64,000 nt of DNA, taken from JAFTYO01 sp045644765 (GTDB lineage Bacteria; Pseudomonadota; Alphaproteobacteria; RF32; CAG-239). The notes below the pieces were generated by a model. It saw only the letters and a list, made by a program, of their open reading frames with translations. It was not told where the DNA came from and ran no database searches. Position 1 is the first letter of the stretch. Each line of letters begins with the position of its first letter. Made by a program: the position numbers and the translations under genes. Below are positions 63,704-64,000 of the stretch, one piece after another. Location of the stretch: NCBI GenBank assembly GCA_045644765.1, contig JAZRHM010000013.1, forward strand, positions 62,001 to 126,000, read 5' to 3'.

Positions 63704-64000
63704 CTAGCTCCTTCCTTTATATTTTTCTAAAAGCGCATTATAACGCTCTTTCAGAGGAGAATTTTCATCGGTGTACAAAGCTTTGGTTTTTGCATCTTCT
63801 TTAATTATTACATCTTTTCCATCTTTATCTTTTGTTTTATATTCTCCGGTTATACCTAAACGAGCAGCTGTGCGTTTTTCCCTTTCTTCCATCTTATCAA
63901 GATGAGCTTTTTTCTGTTCGTCAGACATTCCTTCAAGCATTGCAGCTCTATATTCTTCTGTGGTTAAATCTTTTATATCTTTGCCATCTGCTTTAGCTTT
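63704..64000 (-). CDS. Charged protein of unknown function, partial
   Basis: The frame is open to the right edge, so only the last 98 residues are seen, not just the 78 after an internal Met at 63940. Very rich in Lys, Glu, Asp and Ala (D-E-Q-K-K-A-H-L-D-K-M-E-E-R-E-K-R), helical and probably disordered in part. No family recognised. Confidence 0.65.
   Translation of the reverse strand, partial: KAKADGKDIKDLTTEEYRAAMLEGMSDEQKKAHLDKMEEREKRTAARLGITGEYKTKDKDGKDVIIKEDAKTKALYTDENSPLKERYNALLEKYKGRS

Noticed and set aside
1..64000. tRNA, rRNA, tmRNA, integrase or transposase genes
   Set aside because: No cloverleaf-like CCA-flanked segment, rRNA core sequence or recombinase motif was recognised by eye. 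A dedicated scan would be needed to exclude a tRNA fully.

Overview
The window looks like the chromosome of a low-GC, Gram-negative alphaproteobacterium, probably host- or gut-associated. This rests on gene content and order, not on a database search. The main clues are the alphaproteobacterial block lspA - small DUF3035-type lipoprotein - two M16 peptidases - pgi - mutL, an MbfA-like ferritin/VIT iron protein, kdsB (so LPS with Kdo), a processing-peptidase-like M16 protein, and secY-adk followed by rpsM-rpsK-rpoA. No rRNA, tRNA, CRISPR array, transposase or integrase was seen.

Layout. 1-1.6 kb: the end of an MsbA-like ABC exporter and a small outer-membrane barrel. 1.8-7.7 kb: a plus-strand run of a uracil-DNA glycosylase, an OpgB-like phosphoglycerol transferase, a CDP-alcohol phosphatidyltransferase, an ScsB/DsbD-type thiol reductase and an APH-fold kinase. 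7.7-13.3 kb: MATE exporter, PhoR-like kinase and mutS. 13.4-19.2 kb: rpoA, rpsK, rpsM, adk, secY, an unknown secreted protein and kdsB. 19.4-24.7 kb: unknown envelope genes and a MacA/split-MacB exporter. 24.7-25.2 kb: a cluster of palindromic repeats. 25.4-30.2 kb: a giant autotransporter whose passenger carries chlamydial-Pmp-like GGAI/FxxN repeats. 30.2-34.8 kb: a flotillin of unusual composition, an ScsC-like DsbA protein, a DUF47-PiT phosphate pair and a small orphan. 34.8-41.7 kb: the lspA...mutL operon. 41.8-50.9 kb: tcdA, tatD, elbB, an M16 peptidase, acpP, fabF, ldh and several orphans. 51-58.2 kb: gltX, rpoD, a DUF1847 protein, an orphan and uvrB. 58.3-64 kb: an orphan, a three-gene ECF sigma module with CnrY/H/X-like architecture, ugd-mbfA, and the end of an operon of unknown charged proteins.

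Housekeeping genes are broadly canonical: DNA repair (mutS, mutL, uvrB, UDG), translation and transcription (rpsK, rpsM, rpoA, rpoD, gltX), secretion (secY, lspA) and fatty-acid synthesis (acpP, fabF). rplQ is missing from its usual place after rpoA. ScsB and ScsC would form a periplasmic disulfide relay although their genes are 25 kb apart.

The most interesting accessory signals are four. (1) A set of single-gene 'orphan' units, most with their own consensus TTGACA-type promoter and terminator; five of them share an SD-less leader with a TTAAC box 18-20 nt before the start codon. (2) The ECF module with a matching ECF-type promoter in front of it. (3) A palindromic repeat cluster with a covarying stem position. 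(4) Two hairpins that bury the ribosome binding sites of a CDP-alcohol phosphatidyltransferase and of tatD.
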